A DNA stretch of 64,000 nucleotides, taken from positions 62,001 to 126,000 of the forward strand of contig CALFVU010000007.1 of assembly GCA_937928085.1 (NCBI GenBank). The letters are read 5' to 3'. The notes beneath the pieces are model-generated. The model was not told the origin of the DNA. It worked only from the letters and a program-made list of their open reading frames with translations, and did not search any database. The DNA is from an uncultured bacterium. GTDB lineage: Bacteria > Spirochaetota > Leptospiria > Leptospirales > Leptonemataceae. Of this stretch, positions 45,429 to 55,362 are shown piece after piece (position 1 is the stretch's first letter; every line of letters starts with the position of its first letter). The position numbers and the translations under genes were made by a program.

Positions 45429-47525
45429 ATGAAAGATTATACAAGTAGTTCAAAAATATATCAAAAAATTTTAGAAGTAATTACAGATTTAACTTCTTTA
45501 ATGAATCAAACTGAAAATTCATTAGTTTTATTAGAAAAATTTTTAGAAGAATGTATTCGAATTACAGAAGCTGATACGGGAAGTATAATGCTTTTAGATG
45601 AAAAAAAAGAATATTTAGAACCCATTGTTGCAATAGGTTTAAACAAAGATGATGCTTCTATGAGGTTAAAAGTAGGTCACGGGATAACTGGTTGGGTAGC
45701 ACTGAATAAAAAAACCAGGATCATACATGATGCATTTAAAGAAAAAGACTATGTAAGAGTTCGAAATGATTTAGTTTCAGAAATTGCAGTTCCTATGATT
45801 CATAATGGAGAATTGATAGGAGTTCTTTCTTTAGATTCTAAAAAGAATTCTGCATTTTCAGAAGATGATGCAGTTTTATTAGAAATTGTGGCTAATTTGT
45901 CTGTTGGAATTTTTATAAAAATTCACAATAACGAATTATTAAAATTAAGAGAAAAGTTGCATAAAACTTTATTAGAAATCTCTTTTATAATCACAAAATC
46001 TTCGAATTTAGAAGAGATATTCGACGAGATAATGAACAGAACTCAAAAAGTAATAAAAATTTATAAGAGTGCTTTATTTTTGTATGATAAAAAAGAAAAA
46101 ATTTTAAAATTAAAAGCTTCATTTAATTTTTATGATAATGGATTTGAAAATATCGATTATGAACCCGGAGAAGGAATTACTGGTAAAGTATTTTTAGATA
46201 AAAAACCCATTTTTATTCAAAGTGCAAAAAACAATCCAAATTTTTTAAATAGATTAAAATTAGTTTCAGAAGAATTAGATGTAAGTTTTTATTGTTGCCC
46301 TATTTTAAGTGGGACAGAGGCTGTAGGGGTTATTTGTATCTTTACGTATATTCAAGAGGAGATTCATACTAAGGAAATTATAGAATTTTTACAAATTTTA
46401 GCTACTTTTGTTTCTCAATCAATACGGATTCAAACATTAATTCAAGAAGAAACAAAACCTATAATTGCAGAAAACATTCGATTAAGATTAGAATTATCTC
46501 AGAAGTATAAATTTGGTAATTTCGTTACAAAATCATTAAAAATGATTCAATTATTAGATCAGCTCAGTTTTATAGCAGAATCGAAAAGTTCAGTGCTCCT
46601 AATAGGAGAATCAGGTACTGGAAAAGAATTAATTGCCTCTGCAATTCATTATAATAGTCCAAGAAAAGAAATGCCATTTATTAAAATTAACTGCGCTGCG
46701 ATTCCCGAAAATTTATTGGAAAGCGAACTTTTTGGGTATAGAAAAGGATCTTTTACGGGAGCAGTTACAGATAAAAAAGGAAAGTTTGAACTTGCAGACG
46801 GAGGAACTATTTTTTTAGACGAAATCGGAGAAATGGATTTAACTTTACAAGCTAAACTTCTAAGAGTTTTACAAGAAAGGGAAGTAGAACCAATTGGAGG
46901 TAAGCCAAAAAAAATTGATATTAGAATTATTGCTGCAACAAATTCAAATTTAGAAGATTTGATCCAACAAAAAAGATTTAGAGCAGATCTATATTATAGA
47001 TTAAATGTAATAAAGTTAGAAATTCCACCCTTAAGAGAAAGAAAAGAAGATATTTTACCTCTTATTAAACATTTTATTAATAAATATTCATCTCAAAATA
47101 ATAAAAAAATCAAAAAAATAACATCTGAGGCTGTAAAGCTATTAGAAGAATATGATTGGCCGGGTAATGTTAGGGAGTTGGAAAATTGTATAGAAAGGGC
47201 TATTGTTTTAAATCAAAGTGGTATATTAGATATAGGAGATTTTAAAGAAATTTTTGCTAAAAAAAATCATAAAAATTTGGAAGAATCACCGAAAGCTCTT
47301 TTCTTTAGTCAGAGTTCAATTTTGGATAAAGTTTTAGTAGAAAATCTTAATTTCGAAAAATTCAATCAGAATGTGTATCAAGCTGTTATAGAAGATATGG
47401 AAAAAAAGATAATTCTATATGCTTTAAAAAAATTTAAATATACAAAAACGAAAGCAGCAAAATTCTTAGGTATTAATAGAAATACCTTAGATAAAAAAAT
47501 TAAAAAACTAAAAATAGAATACTAA
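45429..47525 (+). CDS. sigma-54-dependent transcriptional activator with two GAF domains
   Basis: A 698-aa activator: GAF (about 20-170), second GAF (about 190-335), AAA+ (about 360-600) and a Fis-type HTH at the end (TKAAKFLGINRNTLDKKIKK). Walker A is GESGTGKE near 393, Walker B is GGTIFLDEIGEM near 458. The sigma-54 contact loop reads GSFTGA near 440 instead of the usual GAFTGA. It probably senses a small molecule through GAF and activates sigma-54 promoters; RpoN is encoded at 23.8 kb. No -12/-24 target is assigned here. Confidence 0.92.
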   Translation: MKDYTSSSKIYQKILEVITDLTSLMNQTENSLVLLEKFLEECIRITEADTGSIMLLDEKKEYLEPIVAIGLNKDDASMRLKVGHGITGWVALNKKTRIIHDAFKEKDYVRVRNDLVSEIAVPMIHNGELIGVLSLDSKKNSAFSEDDAVLLEIVANLSVGIFIKIHNNELLKLREKLHKTLLEISFIITKSSNLEEIFDEIMNRTQKVIKIYKSALFLYDKKEKILKLKASFNFYDNGFENIDYEPGEGITGKVFLDKKPIFIQSAKNNPNFLNRLKLVSEELDVSFYCCPILSGTEAVGVICIFTYIQEEIHTKEIIEFLQILATFVSQSIRIQTLIQEETKPIIAENIRLRLELSQKYKFGNFVTKSLKMIQLLDQLSFIAESKSSVLLIGESGTGKELIASAIHYNSPRKEMPFIKINCAAIPENLLESELFGYRKGSFTGAVTDKKGKFELADGGTIFLDEIGEMDLTLQAKLLRVLQEREVEPIGGKPKKIDIRIIAATNSNLEDLIQQKRFRADLYYRLNVIKLEIPPLRERKEDILPLIKHFINKYSSQNNKKIKKITSEAVKLLEEYDWPGNVRELENCIERAIVLNQSGILDIGDFKEIFAKKNHKNLEESPKALFFSQSSILDKVLVENLNFEKFNQNVYQAVIEDMEKKIILYALKKFKYTKTKAAKFLGINRNTLDKKIKKLKIEY

Positions 47526-47539
47526 TTAATTTACGTTTT

Positions 47540-48571
47540 TTATTTTACTGTAATTCTATTTTTAAAAGAGCCTTCTTTTTTTCTAACAAATTCTTCTTCT
47601 ATAGAAAAAATAGAAATAATTTCTGTTTTTCCTTTTGGTCTATAGTTCCCAATTTTTACGATTGGATATGGTAAATTATTTTTTAAGTAATCTAAAAAGT
47701 ATTGATCAAAAATTAAAAAATAGTTAGCTTTTCGGCTTACATTTTCTACTCTTGCAGCGCGATTTACTGTATCTCCAATTACGGTATAATCATATTTATT
47801 TTCTGAACCTATATTTCCTTTTAATACTTTTCCTGCTGTAATTCCGATGCCACTATATAGAAAACGTAAATAATTAGTATTATCTCTTACTTTTTCTAAT
47901 TCTCTACAAATTTCTATACCTGCATTAAGAGAATTTTCAATTTTTGAAATATCAAAATATGCAAGAATTCCATCTCCTGTAAGTTTTAATATTTCTCCAT
48001 CGTTTTTTACAATATGTTCATTTACTATGTTATAATATACAGCTAATAAATTCTGGAATTCTCTTGGAGATAATTTTTCAGCTAAAGTAGAAGAGGAAAA
48101 AATATCTGTAAATAAAACAACACATTCCTGAGATTCAAAGTCCCATTCGATAGGATTATATCCATTTTGAACTGCATGAATTACTTCGCTTGGTAGATAT
48201 TTGCTAAAAATATAGTAATTTTTAGTAATAGTATTCAAAATATTTCGTAAAGGTACGATTAAAGAGTCTGATGTTTCTTCGAGGATAATGGTTTTCATTG
48301 CCCAATCGGGGTATTTTCTCTCTTGAATATTCTCTTCGATTTCTAAACAATAAATATCTTTATGACGATTATCTTTTAAAATTCTAGAATAACACATGTC
48401 TAATTTATCATCGGGTCCTTCTAATATTTGATAAAAAATATCATTAAAAGAAAATAATACACCTGTAAGGTTGTCTCTTTTGTTGTTTCTTACTGAAACT
48501 TCTCCAATTTGTAATAATTCTTCTCTACTCAAAGGTCTTGAAAACCTACTGATATAACTTAAACGTTTCAT
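47540..48571 (-). CDS. BLUF-domain photoactivated adenylyl cyclase
   Basis: A 343-aa protein closely patterned on bPAC-type enzymes. Residues 1-100 are a BLUF flavin photosensor: Tyr6 (RLSYISR), Asn30 (RNN), Gln48 (IFYQILEG), Trp90 and Met92 (PDWAMKT). Residues about 145-325 are a class III cyclase: metal Asp156 and Asp200, adenine-binding Lys196 and Thr263, and transition-state Asn270 and Arg274 (TVNRAAR). All are consistent with blue-light-stimulated ATP cyclisation. Related enzymes are known from Beggiatoa, Turneriella parva and Leptonema illini. It is a lone minus-strand gene next to the sigma-54 activator. Confidence 0.93.
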   Translation of the reverse strand: MKRLSYISRFSRPLSREELLQIGEVSVRNNKRDNLTGVLFSFNDIFYQILEGPDDKLDMCYSRILKDNRHKDIYCLEIEENIQERKYPDWAMKTIILEETSDSLIVPLRNILNTITKNYYIFSKYLPSEVIHAVQNGYNPIEWDFESQECVVLFTDIFSSSTLAEKLSPREFQNLLAVYYNIVNEHIVKNDGEILKLTGDGILAYFDISKIENSLNAGIEICRELEKVRDNTNYLRFLYSGIGITAGKVLKGNIGSENKYDYTVIGDTVNRAARVENVSRKANYFLIFDQYFLDYLKNNLPYPIVKIGNYRPKGKTEIISIFSIEEEFVRKKEGSFKNRITVK

Positions 48572-48737
48572 ATTTTCATTATTTTTAAAATAAGATTTAT
48601 GACAATTAAAATTTTAAATTTTTTGTAAATTTATAAACAAAAATTTTTCCTCTGTCTAATTTTTTTAGTATTCATATATGGTTTTAGAAATTAAATTTAA
48701 ACTTGTTTTTTTAATGTTTTTCTAAAAATTTAGAAAT

Positions 48738-50540
48738 ATGTATTTTAAGATATTCATTAGCTTTTTTTTTGTATTTTTTGTTTTTTATTGTAGAAAACCT
48801 TTAAATAATCCATATAAAGACATTGATCCAAAGCAAAAAATTTTATTTTCTGTTTTAACCGATGAGCCGAGAACTTTAGATCCGGTAAAGGCAACAGATT
48901 CAATTTCTATCACAATTTTGTCCAATATTACTGCCACAGCTTATGAATATGATTATCTGGCAAGGCCCTTACAGATGAAACCGTTGATTGCAACATCGAT
49001 GCCGATTTTAAAAAAAATCAAATATAAAAATCAAACAGTATATTCTTTTAGTTTTCGGATAAAAGAATCTTATTATTATGATGAAATTTGTTTAGGAAAG
49101 AAAAATCGTAAAATTATAATTGATGATTTTATTTTAACTTTAAAGAGAACAGCAAATCGAAAATTAAATCCTTTTGCTTTTCCTATTTTGGAAAACATTA
49201 TTGGTTTTAATGAATATTCTCAAAATTTAGAAAAAATTACATTAGAAAAAGAATCTGTGAATTTTTATAAAGAAGATATAGAGGGGGTGATCAAAAAAAA
49301 CGAACAAGAATTAGAAATTTTATTAAAAGTGCCGGATCCAAGAATTCAATATTTTTTTGCTATGACGGCTTCTTCTCCTACACCTATAGAATGTCTTGAG
49401 TATGCTGAGAAAAATCCAAATTTTATTTTAGATCATAATCCTATAAGTTCTGGAGCTTTTTTTTTGTATAAGTGGGAGAAAAATCAAAAATTGATTCTTA
49501 AGAAAAATCCACGGTATTACGAGATAAGCAAATATTTTTCTGAACCCTTACCAAGGATAGAAGAAGTATACTTTTCAGTAATTCGCTCAGCACCAACGAT
49601 ATGGACTTTGTTTCGACAAGGTTACATTGATAGAATTGGTTTAAATCAAGATACGATGCAACAAGTGTTGGATGGAAGTGTATTATCAGAAAAATATCAA
49701 AAATTAGGTATTCAACTAAATACTGCAAAAGAGCCTGTTACTTATGGTTGGGTATTTAATTTAGAAGATCCTCTGTTTAAAGATAATTCAGTATTAAGAA
49801 GAGCAATAGCTTGTGCAATTGATATAGAAGAAATGATTTATCGTTTTTTTAGAAATAGAGCAATACCTGCAAATGGATTAATCCCTCCAGAATTAGAAGG
49901 AAATTTAGAAGATGATCCCTTAATTAAAAAATATCCCATTCGAAATTGTAAAGATCAAGTTTTTACATATTTAGAAAAAGCAGGTTATCCAAAAGGAAAA
50001 AACTTAAAAACGAATTCTGATCTTGTAATTCGTTTAACTGCAGTTGCGGGTGGAAGTAATGCCTTGTATCAATTTTATACAGAATCCTTAGCGAAATATG
50101 GAATTCGTTTGATTGTAGATTTATATGATGCTCCCACATTTTTTGAAAAAAGACATAAAAGAGAATTTCAAATAGCAGGTTGGGGGTGGGGCGCAGATTA
50201 TCCAGATCCACAAAATTTTTTTCAATTATTTTATAGCAAAAATATACATACTGGTTATAATGAGTCAGGTTATAACAATCCCGAATATGATTCTTATTAC
50301 GAAAAATTATTAGTAACAACCGATAAAACTGAAAGAAAAAGAATTATTTATCGATTGAATGAATTTTTGTTAAGAGATTTGCCAGTTGTTTTTACATTTC
50401 ATCCTATTACGTTTTCTATAAATTGGCCATGGGTAGAAACTATAGTCCCTCATCCTTTAGATTTAAATCAGTTGAAATATAGAAAAATAGATCCAGAACT
50501 TCGTTATAAAAAATGGTTTGAAATCAATTCTATTTTTTAA
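48738..50540 (+). CDS. oligopeptide-type ABC substrate-binding lipoprotein
   Basis: A 600-aa SBP_bac_5 (OppA-like) protein. The signal ends VFFVFYCRKP (C18). It has LTDEPRTLDPVKA near residue 42, WKPLI-like entry LQMKPLIATSMPI, and SGAFFLYKWEKNQKLILKKNPRYY near 240, typical of this family. It binds a peptide, nickel or similar ligand for an ABC importer, which is not in the window. Confidence 0.9.
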   Translation: MYFKIFISFFFVFFVFYCRKPLNNPYKDIDPKQKILFSVLTDEPRTLDPVKATDSISITILSNITATAYEYDYLARPLQMKPLIATSMPILKKIKYKNQTVYSFSFRIKESYYYDEICLGKKNRKIIIDDFILTLKRTANRKLNPFAFPILENIIGFNEYSQNLEKITLEKESVNFYKEDIEGVIKKNEQELEILLKVPDPRIQYFFAMTASSPTPIECLEYAEKNPNFILDHNPISSGAFFLYKWEKNQKLILKKNPRYYEISKYFSEPLPRIEEVYFSVIRSAPTIWTLFRQGYIDRIGLNQDTMQQVLDGSVLSEKYQKLGIQLNTAKEPVTYGWVFNLEDPLFKDNSVLRRAIACAIDIEEMIYRFFRNRAIPANGLIPPELEGNLEDDPLIKKYPIRNCKDQVFTYLEKAGYPKGKNLKTNSDLVIRLTAVAGGSNALYQFYTESLAKYGIRLIVDLYDAPTFFEKRHKREFQIAGWGWGADYPDPQNFFQLFYSKNIHTGYNESGYNNPEYDSYYEKLLVTTDKTERKRIIYRLNEFLLRDLPVVFTFHPITFSINWPWVETIVPHPLDLNQLKYRKIDPELRYKKWFEINSIF

Positions 50541-50672
50541 TGTTTTTTGACATTGATTTCTATTTGTTTTTATTTCATATATACAATATTTTTTTATGAT
50601 TTTAAGAATCATCTAATTATCTAAGTTAATCGATAAAAAATTTTTTTTATACTTATCATATGGATTAAAGTT

Positions 50673-52067
50673 TTATTTTCCGATACAAAACATAGAAAAA
50701 ATTTTTCCTAAAATTTCTTCTGTAGAAACTTCTCCTGTTAACTCTGCTAAATGGTGGATTACATCGTTTAGCTCCGAAGAAATAATTTCTAAAGGGGTAT
50801 TTTGTTTAAATAGATGTAAGACGTTGTTTAATGATTCATTGATTTTAGAAAAGTGATAATATTGTCTTTCTTCAAGTAAATAAGGATCAGAAACATAAGT
50901 TTGATTTTGAATGATTTTCTCTATAAGGTTTTTTAGTTCATCTAAATTTTCTCCGGTTTTACAAGAAAGATATAGTCCAAATAAGTTTTTATTGTTGATT
51001 TCTAAATTTTCTAATTTCCAAGCTTCGGGATGAAGTTGATCTTTTTTGTTTATGATATGGATTATAATTTTATTCGATATGTTTTGTAATAATTCTTTAA
51101 TTTCTTGTGTAAATTCATATTTAGGTAAAGAACCATCAATTAGGTGTAAAATGATCAAACTTTTTTTAATAGCTTCTTTTGATCGTTTAATACCTTCTTT
51201 TTCGATGATATTGAGAGTTTCTCTAAGACCAGCGGTATCAACAATTCTAACTAAAATACCACTAATTTCTATCTCTTCTGATATATAATCTCTTGTTGTT
51301 CCTTCAATTTCAGATACAATAGAACGATCCCATCCTAAAATTTTATTCATCAATGAAGATTTGCCAGCATTTGTCTTTCCTACAATTGCAATTTGGATAC
51401 CTTGAGAAATTTTTGCTAATAAGGAACTGTTTTTCAACAGATTCTCTATTTTGTTTTTTATTTCATTAACATTAAGAATCAAATTTTCTTTTTGAGTATA
51501 TTCTATGTCTTGATCAGAAAAATCTAATTCCGCTTCAATTTGAGCTTTTAATAATAATATCTCCGCTCGTATTTTATTTACAAGCTTATAAAGATCTCCA
51601 AAATAAGTTTTTTTTATAGAATTGAATTCAAATTCTGAGCGAGCTTGAATCAATCTATTAATAGACTCTGCTTTTAGTAAGTCCATTTTACCATTATAAA
51701 ATGCTCTTCTTGTAAATTCACCGGGTAGTGAAGGTCTTCCTAATGTTTCTGAAGAAACAAAATTTATGATTTTCTTTGCTATCAAAGGATTTCCATGGAT
51801 ATAAAGTTCTGCCATATCTTCGCCAGTGTAAGAATTTGGAGCTTTAAAAATTACAAACATTCCGTCATCGATCCATTCATCATTTATATAAAAATTAGCT
51901 CGTAAAAGTTTTCTATGTGGAAGTTCATAAAAATTTTCGTTATTGGGTGTTTTTGCTATTTTTTTTATAATCGAAAAAGTATTTTTTCCACTAATGCGAA
52001 TGATTGCTATAGCCCCCCTTCCAGGGGGACTAGATAAAGCTATAATAGTATCTTCTTCAATGTCCAT
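50673..52067 (-). CDS. mnmE: tRNA modification GTPase MnmE
   Basis: A 464-aa MnmE. It begins with IALSSPPGRGAIAIIRISG and PNSYTGEDM (folate-binding domain), has a GTPase domain with GKTNAGKSSLMN, EIEGTTRDYI and DTAGLRET, and ends with the essential CxGK (FCIGK). With MnmG it makes the wobble uridine modification in tRNA. It closes the rpmH-rnpA-yidC-jag-mnmE cluster. Confidence 0.96.
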   Translation of the reverse strand: MDIEEDTIIALSSPPGRGAIAIIRISGKNTFSIIKKIAKTPNNENFYELPHRKLLRANFYINDEWIDDGMFVIFKAPNSYTGEDMAELYIHGNPLIAKKIINFVSSETLGRPSLPGEFTRRAFYNGKMDLLKAESINRLIQARSEFEFNSIKKTYFGDLYKLVNKIRAEILLLKAQIEAELDFSDQDIEYTQKENLILNVNEIKNKIENLLKNSSLLAKISQGIQIAIVGKTNAGKSSLMNKILGWDRSIVSEIEGTTRDYISEEIEISGILVRIVDTAGLRETLNIIEKEGIKRSKEAIKKSLIILHLIDGSLPKYEFTQEIKELLQNISNKIIIHIINKKDQLHPEAWKLENLEINNKNLFGLYLSCKTGENLDELKNLIEKIIQNQTYVSDPYLLEERQYYHFSKINESLNNVLHLFKQNTPLEIISSELNDVIHHLAELTGEVSTEEILGKIFSMFCIGK

Positions 52068-52072
52068 CTTAG

Positions 52073-52756
52073 TTAAATATTTTCTAAAGAGTTATTGTTT
52101 TGAGTACTATCCTTTTGAGATTTTTGTGTTTCTGAGGAGAGTTTTATAATTCGAATCCTTTTGTATAAACCATTTCCTTCTGATTCAGTAGTAACTCTTT
52201 TATCTTTTTCTAATTCTAAATGAATGATTCTTCTTTCGTATGGATTAAGCGGTTCCATTAGATAAGATTTACCACTACTTGCAACTCGATTCGCTATATT
52301 TCTTGCTGTTTTTTGCAAATAAAGTTTTCTTTTTTCTCTATATCTGTCTATATCGATTAGTATTCTTTTGTTTTTTTTTAGATGATTGTTCAATAAGAGA
52401 TTGACTAAAAACTGAAAAGAATCAATATTTTTTCCTTTTTTTCCTATTATAAATGATTGATGTTTTGATTGTATAGAAATTACGTAATTTTCCGGAGTTT
52501 CTTTTGTATATTCAATTTCTATTTCGATTCCTAATTTGTTAAATAATGTATATGTTACTCCTCTAATTTTAGCAAAATCGGATAATGATTCTGTGTTTTT
52601 AACTTTTAATAAATTTGGTTTTTTTGAAAAAATTCCCCCTAAAAATCCTTTTTCCAACTCGAATTCTATTTTATCTTCTCCTATATTTAAAATTTGTGCT
52701 GCTTTTTTTAAGCCTTCTGCTTTTGATTTAATTTCTATTTCAAGAATAATATTCAT
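52073..52756 (-). CDS. jag: Jag/KhpB RNA-binding protein
   Basis: A 227-aa protein with a Jag-N domain (about 1-55, ending GFLGGIFSK), a KH domain (IIGKKGKNIDSFQFLVNLL) and an R3H domain (ERRIIHLELEKDKR). A GAGGTGG site precedes the ATG. KhpB binds RNA with KhpA and influences cell wall and division in other bacteria. Position between yidC and mnmE is conserved. Confidence 0.93.
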   Translation of the reverse strand: MNIILEIEIKSKAEGLKKAAQILNIGEDKIEFELEKGFLGGIFSKKPNLLKVKNTESLSDFAKIRGVTYTLFNKLGIEIEIEYTKETPENYVISIQSKHQSFIIGKKGKNIDSFQFLVNLLLNNHLKKNKRILIDIDRYREKRKLYLQKTARNIANRVASSGKSYLMEPLNPYERRIIHLELEKDKRVTTESEGNGLYKRIRIIKLSSETQKSQKDSTQNNNSLENI

Positions 52757-52812
52757 ATTCCACCTCTTTTTAATTTAAAAACTTTTTAGGAATTTTTTTA
52801 TTTTACTTTTTT

Positions 52813-54726
52813 TTATGTTTCTGATTTGGAAAATTTTTCTACAATTATTTGCCATAAAATTGAAATAAGGTTTTGAACTGTCCAATATAAAGTAACACCA
52901 CTCGGCATTCCCCAAAAAAAGAAAATCATAAGGATTGGCATAAAATACATTAAAAATTTTTGTTGGGGATCAGAAGAGACCATAGTCAATTTTTGCTGTA
53001 ATAATTGTGAACCGACCATCAATAATGGTAAAATATTAATGTGAAAATTTTTTATAAAAATAAGATCTTTGATTACATAAACTGTATCTGGTTGAGATAA
53101 ATCTTTCATCCAAAAGATAAAAGGACTTTTCCACAATTCTATGGCATCAGAAAAAGCACTATAGAGGGCAATAAATATAGGTATTTGAATTAGTATCGGA
53201 AAACATCCCATTGCTGGATTGATTTTGTGTTTTTTATAGAGATCCAAAATGCGTTTTTGTCTCTCTGTTGGATCCTGATATTTTTCGTTTATTCTATCTA
53301 TTTCGGGTTTAAGGTTATGGAGTTTTTTCATTGTTTTTGCTTGGATTTGGTTTAAAGGATAAGTTAAAAACTTAAATAACAAAGCAATTATAATAATTGT
53401 AAAACCATAATTGTGAATGTATGCATTGATGAACCTCATTAAAATTACAATCCAATCTCGCAATTTAGAAAATAACGCTAAGAAACTGGAAGTATAAATA
53501 ACATCACGAATACTTGAATCCAATTTAGTGATTCCGAATTCTTGTTGAAAAATATCAAAATCAATAATATTATGTTCTTCGTCACTTTTTAAACCAAGAT
53601 AAACAATTTGATCAATAATCAAAGCATCATTTCTTTTTTTGTCTTCTGTAAGATAACCTACATAACCTCTGAGATTTTCAATAGTTTCTAAAGAGAAATA
53701 TTTAATGGTATCTAATTCTTTATTTTCTTTTTTTGCTAATTTAAAGTTTAAAAATGTAGCAGTAAAAGAACCACTTCCATCATATGGTGGATGATTTAAT
53801 AATACAATTCCATCGGGTAAATGTAAATCATTTTTAGATTCTAAAAATTGGGAATATATAATAAAATATCTGCTAAAAACTCCAAGATATTTTAATGAAT
53901 TTTCTTTATCAGAATAAATCGTATAAATTCCTCTTTGAGATCCATTACAACTAAAAAGGCTTTCATTTGTTCCGAAACTGGGTATAGTTTTTAGGCTATT
54001 ATCGTAGTTATAAAATCTACCATAAGAGGCTAAAATTCTTGAATTTTCTATATCTTCTGGTTCTGGACCTATTGCTGAAAAAGTTTTAAAGAATAAATCT
54101 CCATTCAATTCAAAATCTATCTCTTGATTGTTTTGTAGAATTGTGATTTGATGAATAAAATTCTCTTTTTTTAAGAAGCGATAGATTTTATAGAGAATAA
54201 GGCTATGATTTCTTATAAGAATTTCTTTAGAAAATTTTACGGTTATTATGGAATCATTCTCATAAATGTTATATTCAAAAATAGCTTGACTTAAAGTAGG
54301 TTCTGAAATTTGTTTTTTATAAAGATGAAGCTGAAAATCCATGCCTTTATTTCTTGTTATTTCTAAGGCTTTATATCTTTTTTCTATAGGATCTGAAGAA
54401 TTTTCAAAAACAATACTAGGGATGTTGATTTTTGGGCTACTTTTAAGGTAGATCTTATCTATTTTTCCGCCTAATGTATTCAGTATAATTACATATTTTT
54501 CTGTTTCTATTGTGAATTGTTTTTCTGTATTATTTTTATTTTCAAAAGAAAAGTCTATCTGACTGGTAGAGATGATTGTTGTGTTTGTTGGATTTTCTTG
54601 TTGTTGTATTTGTTGTACGTTTTTTTGATGATCGTATTGAAAAATTTGAAAAATTAAAATTGTAGTAATCCCTAATAAAAGTATAGGGAATAAGGAACTA
54701 CTGACTTGCTCTTTTTTTTCTTCCAT
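52813..54726 (-). CDS. yidC: membrane protein insertase YidC
   Basis: A 637-aa YidC of the Gram-negative type: an N-terminal helix (about 13-27), a large periplasmic beta domain, then the five-helix insertase core from about 425, with LTYPLNQIQAKTMKKLHNL, NPAMGCFPILIQIPIFIALY and a final YWTVQNLISI. It inserts inner-membrane proteins alone or with Sec. GAGAGG precedes the ATG. Confidence 0.96.
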   Translation of the reverse strand: MEEKKEQVSSSLFPILLLGITTILIFQIFQYDHQKNVQQIQQQENPTNTTIISTSQIDFSFENKNNTEKQFTIETEKYVIILNTLGGKIDKIYLKSSPKINIPSIVFENSSDPIEKRYKALEITRNKGMDFQLHLYKKQISEPTLSQAIFEYNIYENDSIITVKFSKEILIRNHSLILYKIYRFLKKENFIHQITILQNNQEIDFELNGDLFFKTFSAIGPEPEDIENSRILASYGRFYNYDNSLKTIPSFGTNESLFSCNGSQRGIYTIYSDKENSLKYLGVFSRYFIIYSQFLESKNDLHLPDGIVLLNHPPYDGSGSFTATFLNFKLAKKENKELDTIKYFSLETIENLRGYVGYLTEDKKRNDALIIDQIVYLGLKSDEEHNIIDFDIFQQEFGITKLDSSIRDVIYTSSFLALFSKLRDWIVILMRFINAYIHNYGFTIIIIALLFKFLTYPLNQIQAKTMKKLHNLKPEIDRINEKYQDPTERQKRILDLYKKHKINPAMGCFPILIQIPIFIALYSAFSDAIELWKSPFIFWMKDLSQPDTVYVIKDLIFIKNFHINILPLLMVGSQLLQQKLTMVSSDPQQKFLMYFMPILMIFFFWGMPSGVTLYWTVQNLISILWQIIVEKFSKSET

Positions 54727-54735
54727 TTTATCCTC

Positions 54736-55095
54736 TCAATTAATAATTTTTTGATATTTTAAAAAATTTAAAATTTGTTCTTGAATTATATAAGTTTTAT
54801 ATTTTTTGACTAAATAGCTTGGTAAGTTTTTATTAGGAAAAATTGCTAAATCTATGCTAAAATTATACTGTTTTAAAATTTCTCTCATTGCCTCTCTAAC
54901 AATTCTTTTAAACCGATTTCGTTTATTGCTCTTACCCCATTTTTTAGATGCAGAAATAAAATATCTTAAATAATTCAAGTTATTTGTATAAAAATAAATT
55001 TTCAAATCTTTTGTGTAAATAATTTTACCTTTTTGTAAAAGAAAATCAATATCATTTTTTTTTCTTAAAATATATTTACTTTTTGAAAATCTCAT
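54736..55095 (-). CDS. rnpA: ribonuclease P protein component
   Basis: I take ATG 55095 (119 aa), which begins [14 protein letters not shown] as in other RnpA. The frame is open upstream to 55185 and runs through the rpmH gene in another frame, so a longer form cannot be excluded. The RNA-binding motif is [22 protein letters not shown]. It forms RNase P with the M1 RNA. It overlaps the rpmH end by 20 bases and has no obvious ribosome binding site of its own. Confidence 0.9.
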   Translation of the reverse strand: MRFSKSKYILRKKNDIDFLLQKGKIIYTKDLKIYFYTNNLNYLRYFISASKKWGKSNKRNRFKRIVREAMREILKQYNFSIDLAIFPNKNLPSYLVKKYKTYIIQEQILNFLKYQKIIN

Positions 55096-55231
55096 CGGAA
55101 ACGGTAAGTTTCCATCTTCCTTTTTTTCTTCTATTTGATAATACTTTTCTTCCGTTTTTTGTAGCCATTCTACTTCTAAAGCCATGAGTTCTAGCTCGTG
55201 AAATCTTCGAAGGTTGATAGGTTCTTTTCAT
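55076..55231 (-). CDS. rpmH: ribosomal protein L34
   Basis: A 51-residue frame from the minus strand starts [19 protein letters not shown], contains [19 protein letters not shown] and ends EIFKK. This is L34, with an extra C-terminal stretch of a few residues beyond the usual KGR. AGGAG lies seven bases before the ATG. It heads the rnpA-yidC-jag-mnmE cluster. Its last 20 bases also encode the start of rnpA. Confidence 0.95.
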   Translation of the reverse strand: MKRTYQPSKISRARTHGFRSRMATKNGRKVLSNRRKKGRWKLTVSDEIFKK

Positions 55232-55362
55232 ATTGAACTCCTATGATTAAATATGAATACGTTATTTCTATATTTTTTTTTTATTATACAAGGTCAAATC
55301 TTTACTAATATAAGGAATTAGAAAAAAAAATTAATCAAGCTTGTTTAGTTTGATCAATAATT

